Shown here: positions 41,833 to 51,081 of the stretch, in pieces | How the letters are laid out: each line of letters starts with the position of its first letter | How positions within the stretch are numbered: position 1 is the stretch's first letter | DNA from: Variovorax sp. TBS-050B | Lineage (GTDB): Bacteria > Pseudomonadota > Gammaproteobacteria > Burkholderiales > Burkholderiaceae_C | Assembly (NCBI RefSeq): GCF_029893635.1 | Contig: NZ_JARXYR010000002.1 | Location: forward strand, 3,943,001 to 4,007,000 | Reading direction: 5' to 3' | DNA length: 64,000 bases | Notes under the pieces: generated by a model | Database searches by the model: none | The model's input: only the letters and a program-made list of their open reading frames with translations | Told to the model about the DNA's origin: nothing | Translations under genes and position numbers: made by a program

Positions 41833-42093
41833 CTAGGGCTTGGACGGCTCCTGATTGGTTTCGGATTCGAAGTTCTCCCGAAGCCCGAAGGCCGCGGAGC
41901 CGTCGTGCCGGGAAGCCTCGGCGTTCTTGCGCTTGCCGGCCATGCGTTCCGCGGGCGCTGGCGCCGAATCCGGCTCGCCGGCCGCGGAGGACCCCGTCGC
42001 GAATTTCTCGCCGGCGCCGATGTTGTCCACGCCGCCGTCCGTGGTGGGACGGGTGCCGTCGCCTGAACCGATGTTTCCGGGTGCTCTGCTCAT
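41833..42093 (-). CDS. Small acidic disordered protein
   Basis: An 86-residue protein started at ATG 42093 (MSRAPGNIGSGDGTRPTTDGGVDNIGAGEKF), because AGGAG lies nine bases before; the upstream ATG at 42123 lacks a ribosome site. The sequence is glycine- and charge-rich with no domain I recognise. It is paired with the 83-residue gene downstream, 11 bases apart; both could be general-stress proteins. Confidence 0.6.
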   Translation of the reverse strand: MSRAPGNIGSGDGTRPTTDGGVDNIGAGEKFATGSSAAGEPDSAPAPAERMAGKRKNAEASRHDGSAAFGLRENFESETNQEPSKP

Positions 42094-42317
42094 GTCGTCT
42101 GGCTCCTGCGCGTCGAAGCGCATGGTCGAAGAATGAATCGATTCTGGGTGCGCCGCCCGGACCCGGCGTAGGACGGCGCCAGCGTCCGTTAGTCGGAAGC
42201 ATCCTCGCCCCTCGCCTGCGAGGCGGGTGTTGAATCCGTCGAGGCACCGGTTTCGCGGGCGCGCAACGGTTGCGGCGCGGCAATGCGGAAGTTCCGCACG
42301 CAGTCCACTACGGCGCG

Positions 42318-42346
42318 TTCTGATGTGATAAATTCACATTTATAAC
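42318..42346 (+). promoter_or_regulatory. AT-rich pilE promoter with palindromic operator
   Basis: A -10-like TATAAC at 42341-42346 is preceded after 17 bases by TTCTGA (42318-42323). The spacer is occupied by ATGTGATAAATTCACAT (42323-42339), a 17-base inverted repeat with arms ATGTGA/TCACAT. The spacing (five bases between TGTGA and TCACA) differs from the six of a Crp/Vfr site. Positioned 40 bases before pilE; the dyad suggests a repressor or Crp-like factor. The remainder of the 285-base gap from 42094 to pilE shows no gene. Confidence 0.5.
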
Positions 42347-42378
42347 AATATGAAACATTCAACAACGGGCTCGGCTGA

Positions 42379-42786
42379 ATGAAAAATACTTCATTTTTGC
42401 AAAAGCGCAATGGCTTCACGCTGATCGAAGTGATGATCACGGTCGTCATCGTCGCGATCCTGGCTGCGATCGCGATCCCGAGCTATTCCCGCTACGTGAT
42501 GCGCGCCAAGCGCTCCGCTGCCCAGTCGCAGATGATGGAAATCGCGAACCGGCAGCAGCAGTTCCTGATGGCCAACCGGCGCTATGCGGACAAGGACATG
42601 CTCACCGCCAGCGGCTATGCGCTGCCCGCCGACGTCGCGGCCAACTACGGCTACACGATCACGCTGCCGGCCGCCACGGAAGTCCCGGGCTACCTGCTGA
42701 CCTTCACGCCAACGGGCTCGCAACAGCCGGACGGCCCCCTCACCCTCGACAACCAGGGCGTGAAGACGCCGGCCGACAAATGGTGA
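42379..42786 (+). CDS. pilE: Type IV pilus minor pilin PilE-like
   Basis: A 135-residue prepilin with a short leader ending at the class III cleavage site (KRNG|FTLIEVMITVVIVAILAAIAIPSYSRYV). The following domain (RQQQFLMANRRYADKDMLTASGYALPADVAANYGYTITL) fits PilE-type minor pilins. It is first in the minor pilin operon and overlaps pilV by 7 bases. Minor pilins prime pilus assembly with PilY1. Confidence 0.9.
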   Translation: MKNTSFLQKRNGFTLIEVMITVVIVAILAAIAIPSYSRYVMRAKRSAAQSQMMEIANRQQQFLMANRRYADKDMLTASGYALPADVAANYGYTITLPAATEVPGYLLTFTPTGSQQPDGPLTLDNQGVKTPADKW

Positions 42787-43373
42787 CCGCCCCCCGCCGT
42801 CGCGCCGGCACCGCCCGTGCGCAGCGCGGCACCACGCTGATCGAAGTGCTGGTCACGCTGCTGATCGTCGCCTTCGGGCTGTTCGGGCTGGTGGGCCTGC
42901 AGGCGCGGATGCAGTCGTCCGAGATGGAGTCTTATCAGCGCTCGCAGGCGCTGATCCTGCTCAACGACATGGCGAACCGCATCGCCATCAACCGCCGCAT
43001 GGCGTCGAGCTACGTGACCGCCACGCCGCTCGGCGGCAGCACCGCCTGCCCGACCGGCACGGCGACGCGCCAGCAGATCGATGCGATGGAGTGGTGCAAC
43101 GCGCTGCAGGGCGCGGCCGAAACCTCGGGCGACACCAAGCTCGGCGCGATGATCGGCGGACGCGGCTGCGTGCAGGACCTCGGCAACAACGAATACCTCG
43201 TCACCGTGGCCTGGCAGGGGCTGGTGCCCATTGCCGCGCCGCCCGAGGGCGTGAGCTGCGGCAAGGACCTGTACGACGTGGCGCCCACCGCTTCGGTGCC
43301 GGCGCCGCCCTGCTCGGCCGACAGGTGCCGCCGCACCGTGACCACGCTGGTCCGCATCGGGACGCTTTCATGA
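42780..43373 (+). CDS. pilV: Minor pilin PilV
   Basis: A 197-residue prepilin: RAQRG|TTLIEVLVTLLIVAFGLFGLVGLQARMQ with the G/T cleavage context, then a C-terminal globular domain containing cysteines (ACPTGTA, EWCNALQG, GRGCVQDLGN, VSCGKDLYDV, PCSADRC) that may form disulfides. It fits PilV by position between pilE and pilW and by length. Coupled to pilE by overlap and to pilW by 4 bases (ATGA). Confidence 0.9.
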   Translation: MVTAPRRRAGTARAQRGTTLIEVLVTLLIVAFGLFGLVGLQARMQSSEMESYQRSQALILLNDMANRIAINRRMASSYVTATPLGGSTACPTGTATRQQIDAMEWCNALQGAAETSGDTKLGAMIGGRGCVQDLGNNEYLVTVAWQGLVPIAAPPEGVSCGKDLYDVAPTASVPAPPCSADRCRRTVTTLVRIGTLS

Positions 43374-44506
43374 CCCGGGTGCGCAGCGCATCGTTCCGGC
43401 AGCGCGGCCTGACGCTGATCGAGCTGATGGTGTCCGTCACGATCATGCTGATCGTGCTGGCCGCCCTGATCGCGCTCTTCCTCAACGTGAACGGCACCCA
43501 GCGCGAGATGGTCAAGGTCAACCGCCAGATCGAGGGCGGGCGCCTGAGCGTCTTCGTGCTCGAGAACGAGGTCTCGCACGCCGGCTTCTGGGAAAACTAC
43601 ATGCCCCAGTTCGACGACCTCACGGTCGGCGGCGTGCCCGAGAAGGTGCCGACCGGCGCCGCGCCCGATCCCTGCCTGCCCTACTCCGCCGCGAACTGGA
43701 CCGACGACTACAAGCGCAGCCTGCTCGACATCCCCGTGCAGGCCTACGACGCCGTGCCGGCGAGCTGCGCCGGCCTGCTCACGAACAAGAAGGCCAACAC
43801 CGACGTGCTGGTGGTGCGCCATGCCGAGACCTGCCTGCCGGGCACGCCGAACTGCGAAGCCGACATCGCCGGCAAGCTGTATTTCCAGTCGTCGTTCTGC
43901 GGCACGCAGAAGCCGTCGGACTTCGACCTCTCGACTGCCGGCTTCACCAACATGACCGGCAAGGACTGCACCACGCGCTCGCCCAAGCGCAAGTTCGTCT
44001 CCGACATCTACTACGTGCGCGACTACGCCGAAACGGTGGGCGACGGCATCCCGACGCTGGCGCGCTCGCGCTTCGACCTCCTGCCCACCGGCCTCGCCCA
44101 GCAGCCGCCGGTGCCGCTGATCGAAGGCGTGGAGGGCTTCCGCGTCGAACTCGGCCTCGACACGCTCGGCAAGACCGGCGCGGCGGTGAACTACGCCGCC
44201 GCGATCAGCTGGGCCGACCCGGCCAACCATTCCACGCCCACCAATCGCGGCGACGGCAGCCCCGACGGCAACTTCGTCCACTGCAGCACTGCCTCGCCCT
44301 GCACCGCGGACCAGTTGATCAACGTGGTCACGGTCAAGCTCTACGTGGTGGCGCGCAGCCTGGAGACCTCGCCCGGCCACACCGACACCCGCACCTACAA
44401 CCTCGGTTCGGCCACCCTCGGCCCCTTCAACGACCGCTACAAGCGGCACGCGTTCACCACCACGGTGCGCATGGTCAACGTCGCCGGACGCAGGGAGACG
44501 CCGTGA
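43370..44506 (+). CDS. pilW: Minor pilin PilW
   Basis: A 378-residue protein, large for a pilin but normal for PilW: prepilin leader RQRG|LTLIELMVSVTIMLIVLAALIALFLNVNG and an extended C-terminal domain with several cysteine pairs (CLPYSAAN, SCAGLL, TCLPGTPNCEAD, FCGTQK, CTTRSP). It forms the priming complex with PilV, PilX and PilY1. Ends in a GTGA overlap with pilX. Confidence 0.9.
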   Translation: MTRVRSASFRQRGLTLIELMVSVTIMLIVLAALIALFLNVNGTQREMVKVNRQIEGGRLSVFVLENEVSHAGFWENYMPQFDDLTVGGVPEKVPTGAAPDPCLPYSAANWTDDYKRSLLDIPVQAYDAVPASCAGLLTNKKANTDVLVVRHAETCLPGTPNCEADIAGKLYFQSSFCGTQKPSDFDLSTAGFTNMTGKDCTTRSPKRKFVSDIYYVRDYAETVGDGIPTLARSRFDLLPTGLAQQPPVPLIEGVEGFRVELGLDTLGKTGAAVNYAAAISWADPANHSTPTNRGDGSPDGNFVHCSTASPCTADQLINVVTVKLYVVARSLETSPGHTDTRTYNLGSATLGPFNDRYKRHAFTTTVRMVNVAGRRETP

Positions 44507-45069
44507 AGCCATCGACGCTTTCCATGCGCGCGCGCGAGCGCGGCGCGGCGCTGATCGTCGGGCTGATCATGCTGGTGCTGATCACGCTGGCCGTGACCGC
44601 CGGCTTCACGCTCAGCAACACCAACCTCAAGTCAGTGGGCAACATGCAGAACCGCAACGAGGCCGTGGCCGCGGCCAACCGCGCGATCGAGGAAGTCGCG
44701 AGCTCGCTGCTGCTGCCGGGCGCGGACGGTTCTCCGTCGCTCGCGATGCCGCAGCGCACGGTGAGCCGGGTCGACATCGACAACGACGGCACGACCGACT
44801 ACGAGGTGCAGGTCGCCCCGCCGACCTGCGTGCGCGCCACCAAGGCCACCGGCACCGGCGGCACGGGCACGGGCGGTCCGGGCGGCATCGGCGGCGGCTC
44901 GTCGACCACCGGCTCGGGCCTCAATGCCCTGCCGGATCAATACAACGCCGTGTGGGACATCAGCACCTCGGTGGTCGATACCAAGAGCGGTACCACCACG
45001 GCGGTGCGCCAGGGCGTGCGCGCGTTGATGAGCAAGGAACAGTTCGAGGCGCTGTGCGCCACCCCCTAA
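44503..45069 (+). CDS. pilX: Minor pilin PilX
   Basis: A 188-residue protein begun by GTG at 44503 (overlap with pilW stop). The N-terminal helix RERG|AALIVGLIMLVLITLAVTAGF is a PilX-type prepilin helix with A in place of F at +1. The middle has a glycine/threonine-rich linker (TGTGGTGTGGPGGIGGGSSTTGSG, about 122-145). It is followed by 31 bases and then pilY1. Confidence 0.88.
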   Translation: MKPSTLSMRARERGAALIVGLIMLVLITLAVTAGFTLSNTNLKSVGNMQNRNEAVAAANRAIEEVASSLLLPGADGSPSLAMPQRTVSRVDIDNDGTTDYEVQVAPPTCVRATKATGTGGTGTGGPGGIGGGSSTTGSGLNALPDQYNAVWDISTSVVDTKSGTTTAVRQGVRALMSKEQFEALCATP

Positions 45070-45100
45070 CGATCACGACGACCAACGAACGGATCGCACC

Positions 45101-48100
45101 ATGAAAAAGAACATCTTTCGTTCCTTCTGCACCGCCGCGATGCTGGCGCTCGGGCTGTTTTCCACCGCGCAGGCGGAGGACATCGACCTGTTCGTGGGCT
45201 ACAACCAGACCGCGACGGATGCGCCGAACGTGCTGTTCGTGGTGGACAACACCGCCAACTGGACGCCGCTGTTCGCGGCCGAGATGAATGCGCTGGCCGC
45301 GGCCTTCGAAAGTCTGCCCACCAACAAATTCAAGGTCGGCGTGATGCTGTTCAGCGAGACCGGCGGCGGCAACTCGAACATCGACGGCGCCTACCTCCGC
45401 GCGGGCGTGCGCATGCTCGACGATGCCACCAAACTCAAGTACCGCGACCTGATCCAGAGCTTCAACGTCAACGGCGACAAGTCCAACGGGGGCAAGGCCG
45501 GCAAGATGATGGCCGAGGTCTACCGCTACCTCGCGAGCGGCGCGCCGATCGGTGGCAACAACAAGGCGAAGGCCGACTACGCCGGCAACGTCTTCGGCAC
45601 CCCCGAGTCGAAGGCGATCTACGCGCTGCCGGGCAATGCGCTCTCGGCCGTCAACAGCACCCGCTACAACGGCCCGAACACCACCAACTGCATCGGCACC
45701 TACGTCATCTACATCAGCAACGGCGCCGCGCAGGACAACAGCAGCGACACCACCATCTCGGCCGGCGCCCTGCGCGATGCCGGCGGCAGCACCACCACCA
45801 TCCCGCTGAACCCGAGCGGCTCGCAGGACAACATGGCCGACGAATGGGCCAAGTTCCTGCAGACCAGCATGGGCGTGAAGGTCTACACGATCGAGGCCGC
45901 CAAGGCCACCGGCGGACAGGGTCCGGGCTGGAGTGCGCTGCTCAACAGCATGGCGACGCAGAGCAAGGGCGAGTACTACGACATCACCGCCGAGGTGAAC
46001 CTGGGCGCGGCGCTGCGCGGCGCGCTCGACGACATCTTCAGCAAGATCCAGTCGGTCAACAGCGTGTTCTCTTCCGTGAGCCTGCCGGTGAGCGTGAACA
46101 CCCAGGGCACCTACCTGAACCAGGTGTTCGTCGGCATGTTCCGGCCGGACGATGGCGCCTATCCGCGCTGGAACGGCAACCTCAAGCAATACAAGCTCGG
46201 CCTGGACGGCAACAACCAGCTGATCCTGCAGGATGCCGCGGACAAGAACGCCGTCAACAACCAGACCGGCTTCATCGCGCCCTGCGCCCGAAGTTTCTGG
46301 ACGCCGCTGCCCAGCGACAACGACACCTACTGGAGCTTCCGGAAGTCCGGCGACTGCCTGGGCAAGGAGGCGGCCGAAAGCCCCGACGGCAACGTGGTGG
46401 AAAAAGGCGCGCAAGGCTACATGCTGCGGCAGCTCGCGGTGGCGGATCGCAACGTCAAGACCTGCACGCCCGGCGCCTGCACCGCACTGACCAGCTTCAC
46501 CGACGGCAATGCGGACATCACCTCGACCGCCCTCGGCGCGCAGACCACCACCGAGCGCACCGCGCTGATCAACTGGCTGCGCGGCCTGGACAACAAGGGC
46601 GACGAGCGCAGGGATGCGGCGGGCAACCCGCTGACCTCGACCGCGATGCGACCCTCGGTGCACGGCGACGTGGTGCACTCGCGGCCGGTGGCGGTCAACT
46701 ACGGCACCGACAGGGACCCCCAGGTCGTGGTCTTCTACGGCGCCAACGACGGCGTGCTGCGCGCGGTCAACGGCAACCAGACCACCGCCATCGGCGCTGC
46801 CGCGCCCGGCAGCGAACTCTGGGCCTTCGTGCCGCCGGAGTTCTACGGCAGCATCAAACGGCTGTACGACAACAGCACGCGCATCAACTTCCCCAACATC
46901 CCGGTCAGCGTGGGTGCCACCGCCCCCAAGCCCTACGGCATGGACGGCCCGATGGCCGCCTACCGCCAGGGCAACACCGCCTGGCTCTATGCCACGATGC
47001 GTCGCGGCGGCCGCCTGGTCTATGCCTTCGACGTGTCCAACCCCGCCGCGCCGAGCCTGAAGTGGCGCAAAGGCTGCCCCAACCAGGACAACGACACCGG
47101 CTGCGACACCGGCCTGTCGGGTATCGGCCAGACCTGGTCGGCGCCGAAGATCGTCAAGGCCAGCGGCTACGGTGCGGGCGCCACGCCGCTCCTGATGTTC
47201 GGCGGCGGCTACGACAAGTGCGAGGACGTCGACACCACGAATCCCAACCAGGCCTGCGGAACGGGCGCGAAGGGCAACAGGATCTACGTGATGGACGCCG
47301 ACAGCGGCACCATCCTCAACACCTTCACGACCGCGCGCGGCGTCACGGGCGAAGTGACGGTGGTGAACGACAGCGCCGGGCTGGCCAAGATCGCCTACGC
47401 AGCCGACCTCGGCGGCAACGTCTACCGCATCGCGATCGGCGGCGCGGCGCCCGAGAGCTGGACCATGACCCGCATCGCGGCGCTCGGCTGCGACACGGCA
47501 ACGGCGACCTGCACGCCCAACCGCAAGTTCATGTTCGGTCCCGACGTCGTCGAGGACAACGGCCTGTACGTCCTGCTGATCGGTTCTGGCGACCGCGAGA
47601 AGCCGCTGCGCAGCTATGGCGGCGCGCTGGGCGTCTCGAACCGCTTCTACATGATGGTCGACAAGCCGAACGACGCCACCTGGCTCAGTTCGGAGGCCAG
47701 CCATTGCGACGGCGCGAACGTGCTCTGCCACGGATCGCTGCTCGGCATCACCGGTACCGCCACGCCGTCGGCCGCCGACCTGGCGGCCAAGAAGGGCTGG
47801 TACCTCGTGCTCGCGCCCGGCGAGCAGGTCGTGACCTCCTCGGTCACCGCCTACGGCAACACCACCTTCAACACCCACACCCCGACCGATCCGGCGGTGC
47901 GCCAGTCCTGCCGCGCCGACCTGGGCACGGCCAACGTCTACAACGTGTCCTACCTCAATGCCACCGGCCAGAACGGCACCCGCTTCCAGAACGTGGTGGG
48001 CGGCGGCCTCGCGCCCTCGCCCGTGGTCGGGCGCGTGCAGGTGGGCAACACCTATCGCGACGTGGTGATCGGCGCCAACCCCGACTCGTTCCTGAGCCCG

Positions 48101-48169
48101 AAGGGCGCGGCGGTCAAGTCCGCGTTCACCCAGCCCAAGGGCCGGGTCTACTGGTTCATCCAGAAGTAA
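45101..48169 (+). CDS. pilY1: PilY1, pilus tip adhesin/assembly factor
   Basis: A 1022-residue exported protein: signal peptide (MKKNIFRSFCTAAMLALGLFSTAQA), an N-terminal von Willebrand A-like region (APNVLFVVDNTANWTPLF; here the MIDAS reads D49-N-T51-A-N53 instead of DxSxS), a middle domain and a C-terminal beta-propeller of PilY1 type (VVFYGANDGVLRAVN, LWAFVPPEFYGSIKRLYDN, RRGGRLVYAFDVSNPA, GIGQTWSAPKIVK, MDADSGTILNTF). PilY1 sits at the pilus tip, promotes assembly and adhesion. The propeller is conserved; the altered MIDAS suggests weaker or different metal binding. Confidence 0.94.
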   Translation: MKKNIFRSFCTAAMLALGLFSTAQAEDIDLFVGYNQTATDAPNVLFVVDNTANWTPLFAAEMNALAAAFESLPTNKFKVGVMLFSETGGGNSNIDGAYLRAGVRMLDDATKLKYRDLIQSFNVNGDKSNGGKAGKMMAEVYRYLASGAPIGGNNKAKADYAGNVFGTPESKAIYALPGNALSAVNSTRYNGPNTTNCIGTYVIYISNGAAQDNSSDTTISAGALRDAGGSTTTIPLNPSGSQDNMADEWAKFLQTSMGVKVYTIEAAKATGGQGPGWSALLNSMATQSKGEYYDITAEVNLGAALRGALDDIFSKIQSVNSVFSSVSLPVSVNTQGTYLNQVFVGMFRPDDGAYPRWNGNLKQYKLGLDGNNQLILQDAADKNAVNNQTGFIAPCARSFWTPLPSDNDTYWSFRKSGDCLGKEAAESPDGNVVEKGAQGYMLRQLAVADRNVKTCTPGACTALTSFTDGNADITSTALGAQTTTERTALINWLRGLDNKGDERRDAAGNPLTSTAMRPSVHGDVVHSRPVAVNYGTDRDPQVVVFYGANDGVLRAVNGNQTTAIGAAAPGSELWAFVPPEFYGSIKRLYDNSTRINFPNIPVSVGATAPKPYGMDGPMAAYRQGNTAWLYATMRRGGRLVYAFDVSNPAAPSLKWRKGCPNQDNDTGCDTGLSGIGQTWSAPKIVKASGYGAGATPLLMFGGGYDKCEDVDTTNPNQACGTGAKGNRIYVMDADSGTILNTFTTARGVTGEVTVVNDSAGLAKIAYAADLGGNVYRIAIGGAAPESWTMTRIAALGCDTATATCTPNRKFMFGPDVVEDNGLYVLLIGSGDREKPLRSYGGALGVSNRFYMMVDKPNDATWLSSEASHCDGANVLCHGSLLGITGTATPSAADLAAKKGWYLVLAPGEQVVTSSVTAYGNTTFNTHTPTDPAVRQSCRADLGTANVYNVSYLNATGQNGTRFQNVVGGGLAPSPVVGRVQVGNTYRDVVIGANPDSFLSPKGAAVKSAFTQPKGRVYWFIQK

Positions 48170-48178
48170 GGCGCGCCG

Positions 48179-48700
48179 GTGCAGCAGCGATCCCTGGCAG
48201 CCATGCGCGACCACCGCGGTTTCACGCTCGTCGAGCTGATGGTCACCATCGCGGTGATGGTCGTGCTCGCGATGATCGCCGTGCCGTCCTTCGACAACGT
48301 GCGGCTGTCGAACCGGCTGGGCGCCTACGCGACCGACCTGGTCGCGGGCAGCCAGCTCGCCCGCAGCGAGGCCATCAAGCGCAATGCGGCCGTGACGCTG
48401 TGCGCATCGGCCAACGGCACCAGTTGCGCCGGCGACGGCCAGTGGGAGGCCGGCTGGATCGTCATCAGCGGCACCCAGGTGATCCAGCGCCAATCCGCCG
48501 CCGCGAGCGGCTATCGCATCCGCGACGGCGCAGGCCTGAGTGCGCTGCGCTTCGAGGGCACCGGCGTCGGCGCCACCGCGGCGAGCTTCACGGTCTGCCG
48601 CGCCAGTCCCGTGGGCTCGCAGGAGCGGGTGGTCAAGATCAGCGCCACCGGGCGGAGCTCGATCGCCAAGACGGCAACCGGCACTTGTGGCACCACCTGA
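48179..48700 (+). CDS. fimT: FimT/GspH-type minor pilin
   Basis: A 173-residue prepilin begun by GTG at 48179 (overlap-free, 9 bases after pilY1): RDHRG|FTLVELMVTIAVMVVLAMIAVPSFDNVRLSNRLGAYATDLVAGSQLARSEAIKRNAAVTLC, then a GspH/FimT fold with paired cysteines (LCASANGTSCAGDG). FimT-type pilins of some bacteria bind DNA and support transformation; this is a family property and not shown here. Last gene of the pilus operon. Confidence 0.9.
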   Translation: MQQRSLAAMRDHRGFTLVELMVTIAVMVVLAMIAVPSFDNVRLSNRLGAYATDLVAGSQLARSEAIKRNAAVTLCASANGTSCAGDGQWEAGWIVISGTQVIQRQSAAASGYRIRDGAGLSALRFEGTGVGATAASFTVCRASPVGSQERVVKISATGRSSIAKTATGTCGTT

Positions 48701-48820
48701 TGAGACCTTTTTTGTGCGATCCTCGGCCGCGAGGACAATAGTGCACTGCGCCGGCTCCCGGCACGCCGGCCCAGGCCGCTCCTTCGCAGCGATAGATCAG
48801 TAGTAGAAACGCTTCACTCC

Positions 48821-49669
48821 ATGGAAAACCAGCTCGACTGGGCCCTCGCCGCCTGCGCCCGCATCCTGCGGCCGATGGTCAGGCTCGCCCTGGCGATGGG
48901 GGTGAAGCATCCCCACCTCGAGGTGCTGCTGCGCGATGTGCTGCTCGAGGAAGCCGTCCGCTCCTGGCGCCGCCAGGGCGTGGCCAAGCCCAACATCAGC
49001 CAGCTCTCGGTCACCACCGGCCTGAACCGCAAGGCCGTGACCGCCAAGGTCCGCGACACCGCGGACGCCCTGCCCCACACCGAACTCTCGGCCGCCGCCA
49101 AGACCTTCACGCTCTGGCTGCAGATGGTGTCCGAGAACCAGGCCTTCCAGCGCCTGCCGATCACGGCCGAGGGCGAGGACGCCCCGTCGTTCGAGACCGT
49201 CGCCCGGCTGGGCAGCCGCGGCAACGTGCACCACCGGACCATCCTCGACGAGCTGGTGCGCCTGAACATGGTGGCCGAGCAGGACGGCTGCGCGGAGCTC
49301 AAGGTCGACGGCTTCGTGCCGGCGGACGACCTGCGGTCGATGCTCGCCTTCCTCGGTGACAACGGCCGGGACCACCTGCTGGCCGCGGTCTCCAACACCC
49401 TCGGCGAGCAGCCCAGGTTGCTCGAACGCGCGGTGTATGCGCGCGGCCTCAGCCTGGAGGATTGCGAAAAGATCCACCAGCTCGTGCGCGAGCGCTGGTC
49501 CACCCTGCACCTCGAGCTGACCGGCGAAATGACCCGCGCCGTCAACCGGGCGCCCAGCGGCGGCAAGGGCCGGATCCGCGTTGGCATTTACACTTATTAC
49601 GAAGACGAGTCGACGCCTGCGGTGCCGACGGCGGCCGCGGCCCCACGGCGCAAAGAAGGAACACGATGA
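48821..49669 (+). CDS. DUF6502 family protein
   Basis: A 282-residue cytosolic protein (MENQLDWALAACARILRPMVRLALAMGVKHPHLEVLLRDVLLEEA...NISQLSVTTGLNRKAVTAKVRD) with a helix-turn-helix-like N-terminal half. The family is annotated DUF6502 in beta- and gamma-proteobacteria; function unknown, but a winged HTH role in transcription is plausible. The stop overlaps the DUF5666 lipoprotein by ATGA, so the two form an operon. Confidence 0.8.
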   Translation: MENQLDWALAACARILRPMVRLALAMGVKHPHLEVLLRDVLLEEAVRSWRRQGVAKPNISQLSVTTGLNRKAVTAKVRDTADALPHTELSAAAKTFTLWLQMVSENQAFQRLPITAEGEDAPSFETVARLGSRGNVHHRTILDELVRLNMVAEQDGCAELKVDGFVPADDLRSMLAFLGDNGRDHLLAAVSNTLGEQPRLLERAVYARGLSLEDCEKIHQLVRERWSTLHLELTGEMTRAVNRAPSGGKGRIRVGIYTYYEDESTPAVPTAAAAPRRKEGTR

Positions 49670-51066
49670 AAGCCCCTCAACCCTGGATGCGCGGCATCCT
49701 GCTCGCCGGAGCGATGGCGCTGCTGCTTTCGTGCGGCGGCGGGGGTGGCGGCGGCTCCGCGGGCGGCCTGGGCGTGGGTGGCGGCACGGCCGCCAGCGTG
49801 GGCGGCGACAGCACCGGCGCAGGCGGCAGCACCGGCACCGCCGATGGCGGGGGCGGAGGCGACGGGGGTTCTAGCGGCACCGGCACCGGCACGGGTACCG
49901 GGGGTGGCGGCAGCGGCGACGGCACCTCGACCGCGGGCAACGGCACCGGCGACGGCTCCGGCGTGGGTTCGGGCGGCACCGGCGTGAGCGCCGACGCGGG
50001 CATCGGCTCGGTCGGCGGCATCGGCAGCGTGATCCTCAACGGCGTGCGCTACAACACCGACACGGCGAACCGCAGCATTGAGGACACCACCGAACTGCAG
50101 ATCGGCATGAGCGTGCGCATCGCCGGCGACATCGACAGCGAATTCACCACCGCCACGGCGCAGAGCGTGACCTCCGCGGCCGAGCTGCGCGGCGCCATCT
50201 CGGCCATCAACCTGGCGTCCGGCAGCTTCATGGTCATGGGCACCGCGGTCAGCACCGACAACGCCACCGTCTGGGGCGATGCCGCCGGACTCGCGCAGGC
50301 CGTAGACGGCACCACCGTGCAGGTCTGGGGCCTGCCGTCGGCGCCGGGCACGCTGCGCGCCACCCGGGTGGAACTGCGCCCCGCCCTGTCCGAGCCGCTG
50401 GCCACCGGCGCGGTGAGCAGCCTCGACCGCATTGGCAAGACCTTCACGCTCGGCGGACTCACCGTTCGCTACGCCGGCGCCGCCTTCTCGGGCGGCATCG
50501 ACGAAAGCACGCTGGCCGACGGCGCGATCGTGCGCGTACGCGGCGCCACCGCCCCGGTGCTCGGCATCTTCGACGCCAGCCGGGTGCAGGGCTGGTATGC
50601 CGTGCCGAAGCAGAATGCCGCGGCGGTGCAGCTCGCGGGCGTCGTCACCGACTACGCCGGGCTCGGCAGCTTCAGGTTGCTGGGCACGCCGGTCGACGCC
50701 TCGGGCGCGCTCGTCACCGGCGGGCTGCCGAGCTCCGTCGGCAACGGCGTCAAGGTCGAGGTCGACGGCATCATGACCGGCGGCGTGCTGGTGGCGAAGA
50801 AGCTGCGCATCCGCAACATTCCCGGCGTGGGCGGGCCGGTCGACTTCACGCTGATCGGCGCCATCGGCAGCTACCAGTCGGCATCCAATTTCATGGTCCA
50901 GGGCCGGGCGGTGAACGCCGGCGGTCCCTTCACCGTGTTCGAGAACGGCACGGTCGCCGACCTGGGCAACGGCCGCCGCGTCAGCGTCGTGGGCGACGCG
51001 GTGGTCCAAGGCGTGCTGATCGCCCGCCGCGTGAGCTTCGAACAGCCCTCCACCGGCCGGCGCTGA
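49666..51066 (+). CDS. DUF5666 lipoprotein with Gly-rich stalk
   Basis: A 466-residue lipoprotein (signal MKAPQPWMRGILLAGAMALLLSC, lipobox LLSC). Residues about 24-108 are almost entirely Gly/Ser/Thr/Asp, a long flexible stalk. Then several DUF5666 modules follow (GSVILNGVRYNTDTANRSIEDTTELQIGMSVRIAGDI; GAISAINLASGSFMVMGTAVSTDNAT; GAVSSLDRIGKTFTLGGLTVRYAG; GAIGSYQSASNFMVQGRAVNAG), each a small beta-barrel. Likely displayed on the outer membrane; the ligand is unknown. Coupled to the DUF6502 gene. Confidence 0.88.
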   Translation: MKAPQPWMRGILLAGAMALLLSCGGGGGGGSAGGLGVGGGTAASVGGDSTGAGGSTGTADGGGGGDGGSSGTGTGTGTGGGGSGDGTSTAGNGTGDGSGVGSGGTGVSADAGIGSVGGIGSVILNGVRYNTDTANRSIEDTTELQIGMSVRIAGDIDSEFTTATAQSVTSAAELRGAISAINLASGSFMVMGTAVSTDNATVWGDAAGLAQAVDGTTVQVWGLPSAPGTLRATRVELRPALSEPLATGAVSSLDRIGKTFTLGGLTVRYAGAAFSGGIDESTLADGAIVRVRGATAPVLGIFDASRVQGWYAVPKQNAAAVQLAGVVTDYAGLGSFRLLGTPVDASGALVTGGLPSSVGNGVKVEVDGIMTGGVLVAKKLRIRNIPGVGGPVDFTLIGAIGSYQSASNFMVQGRAVNAGGPFTVFENGTVADLGNGRRVSVVGDAVVQGVLIARRVSFEQPSTGRR

Positions 51067-51081
51067 GCGGCGGCGCCGCGC

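Noticed and set aside
42324..42338. Crp/Vfr site upstream of pilE
   Set aside because: The arms TGTGA and TCACA are five bases apart; the consensus has six, so it is listed only as an unassigned operator.
44960..48493. Large minus-strand open frame opposite pilY1 (1177 residues)
   Set aside because: Low-complexity V/G/R/H text with no motif; pilY1 and the pilin operon occupy the plus strand with clear domains.
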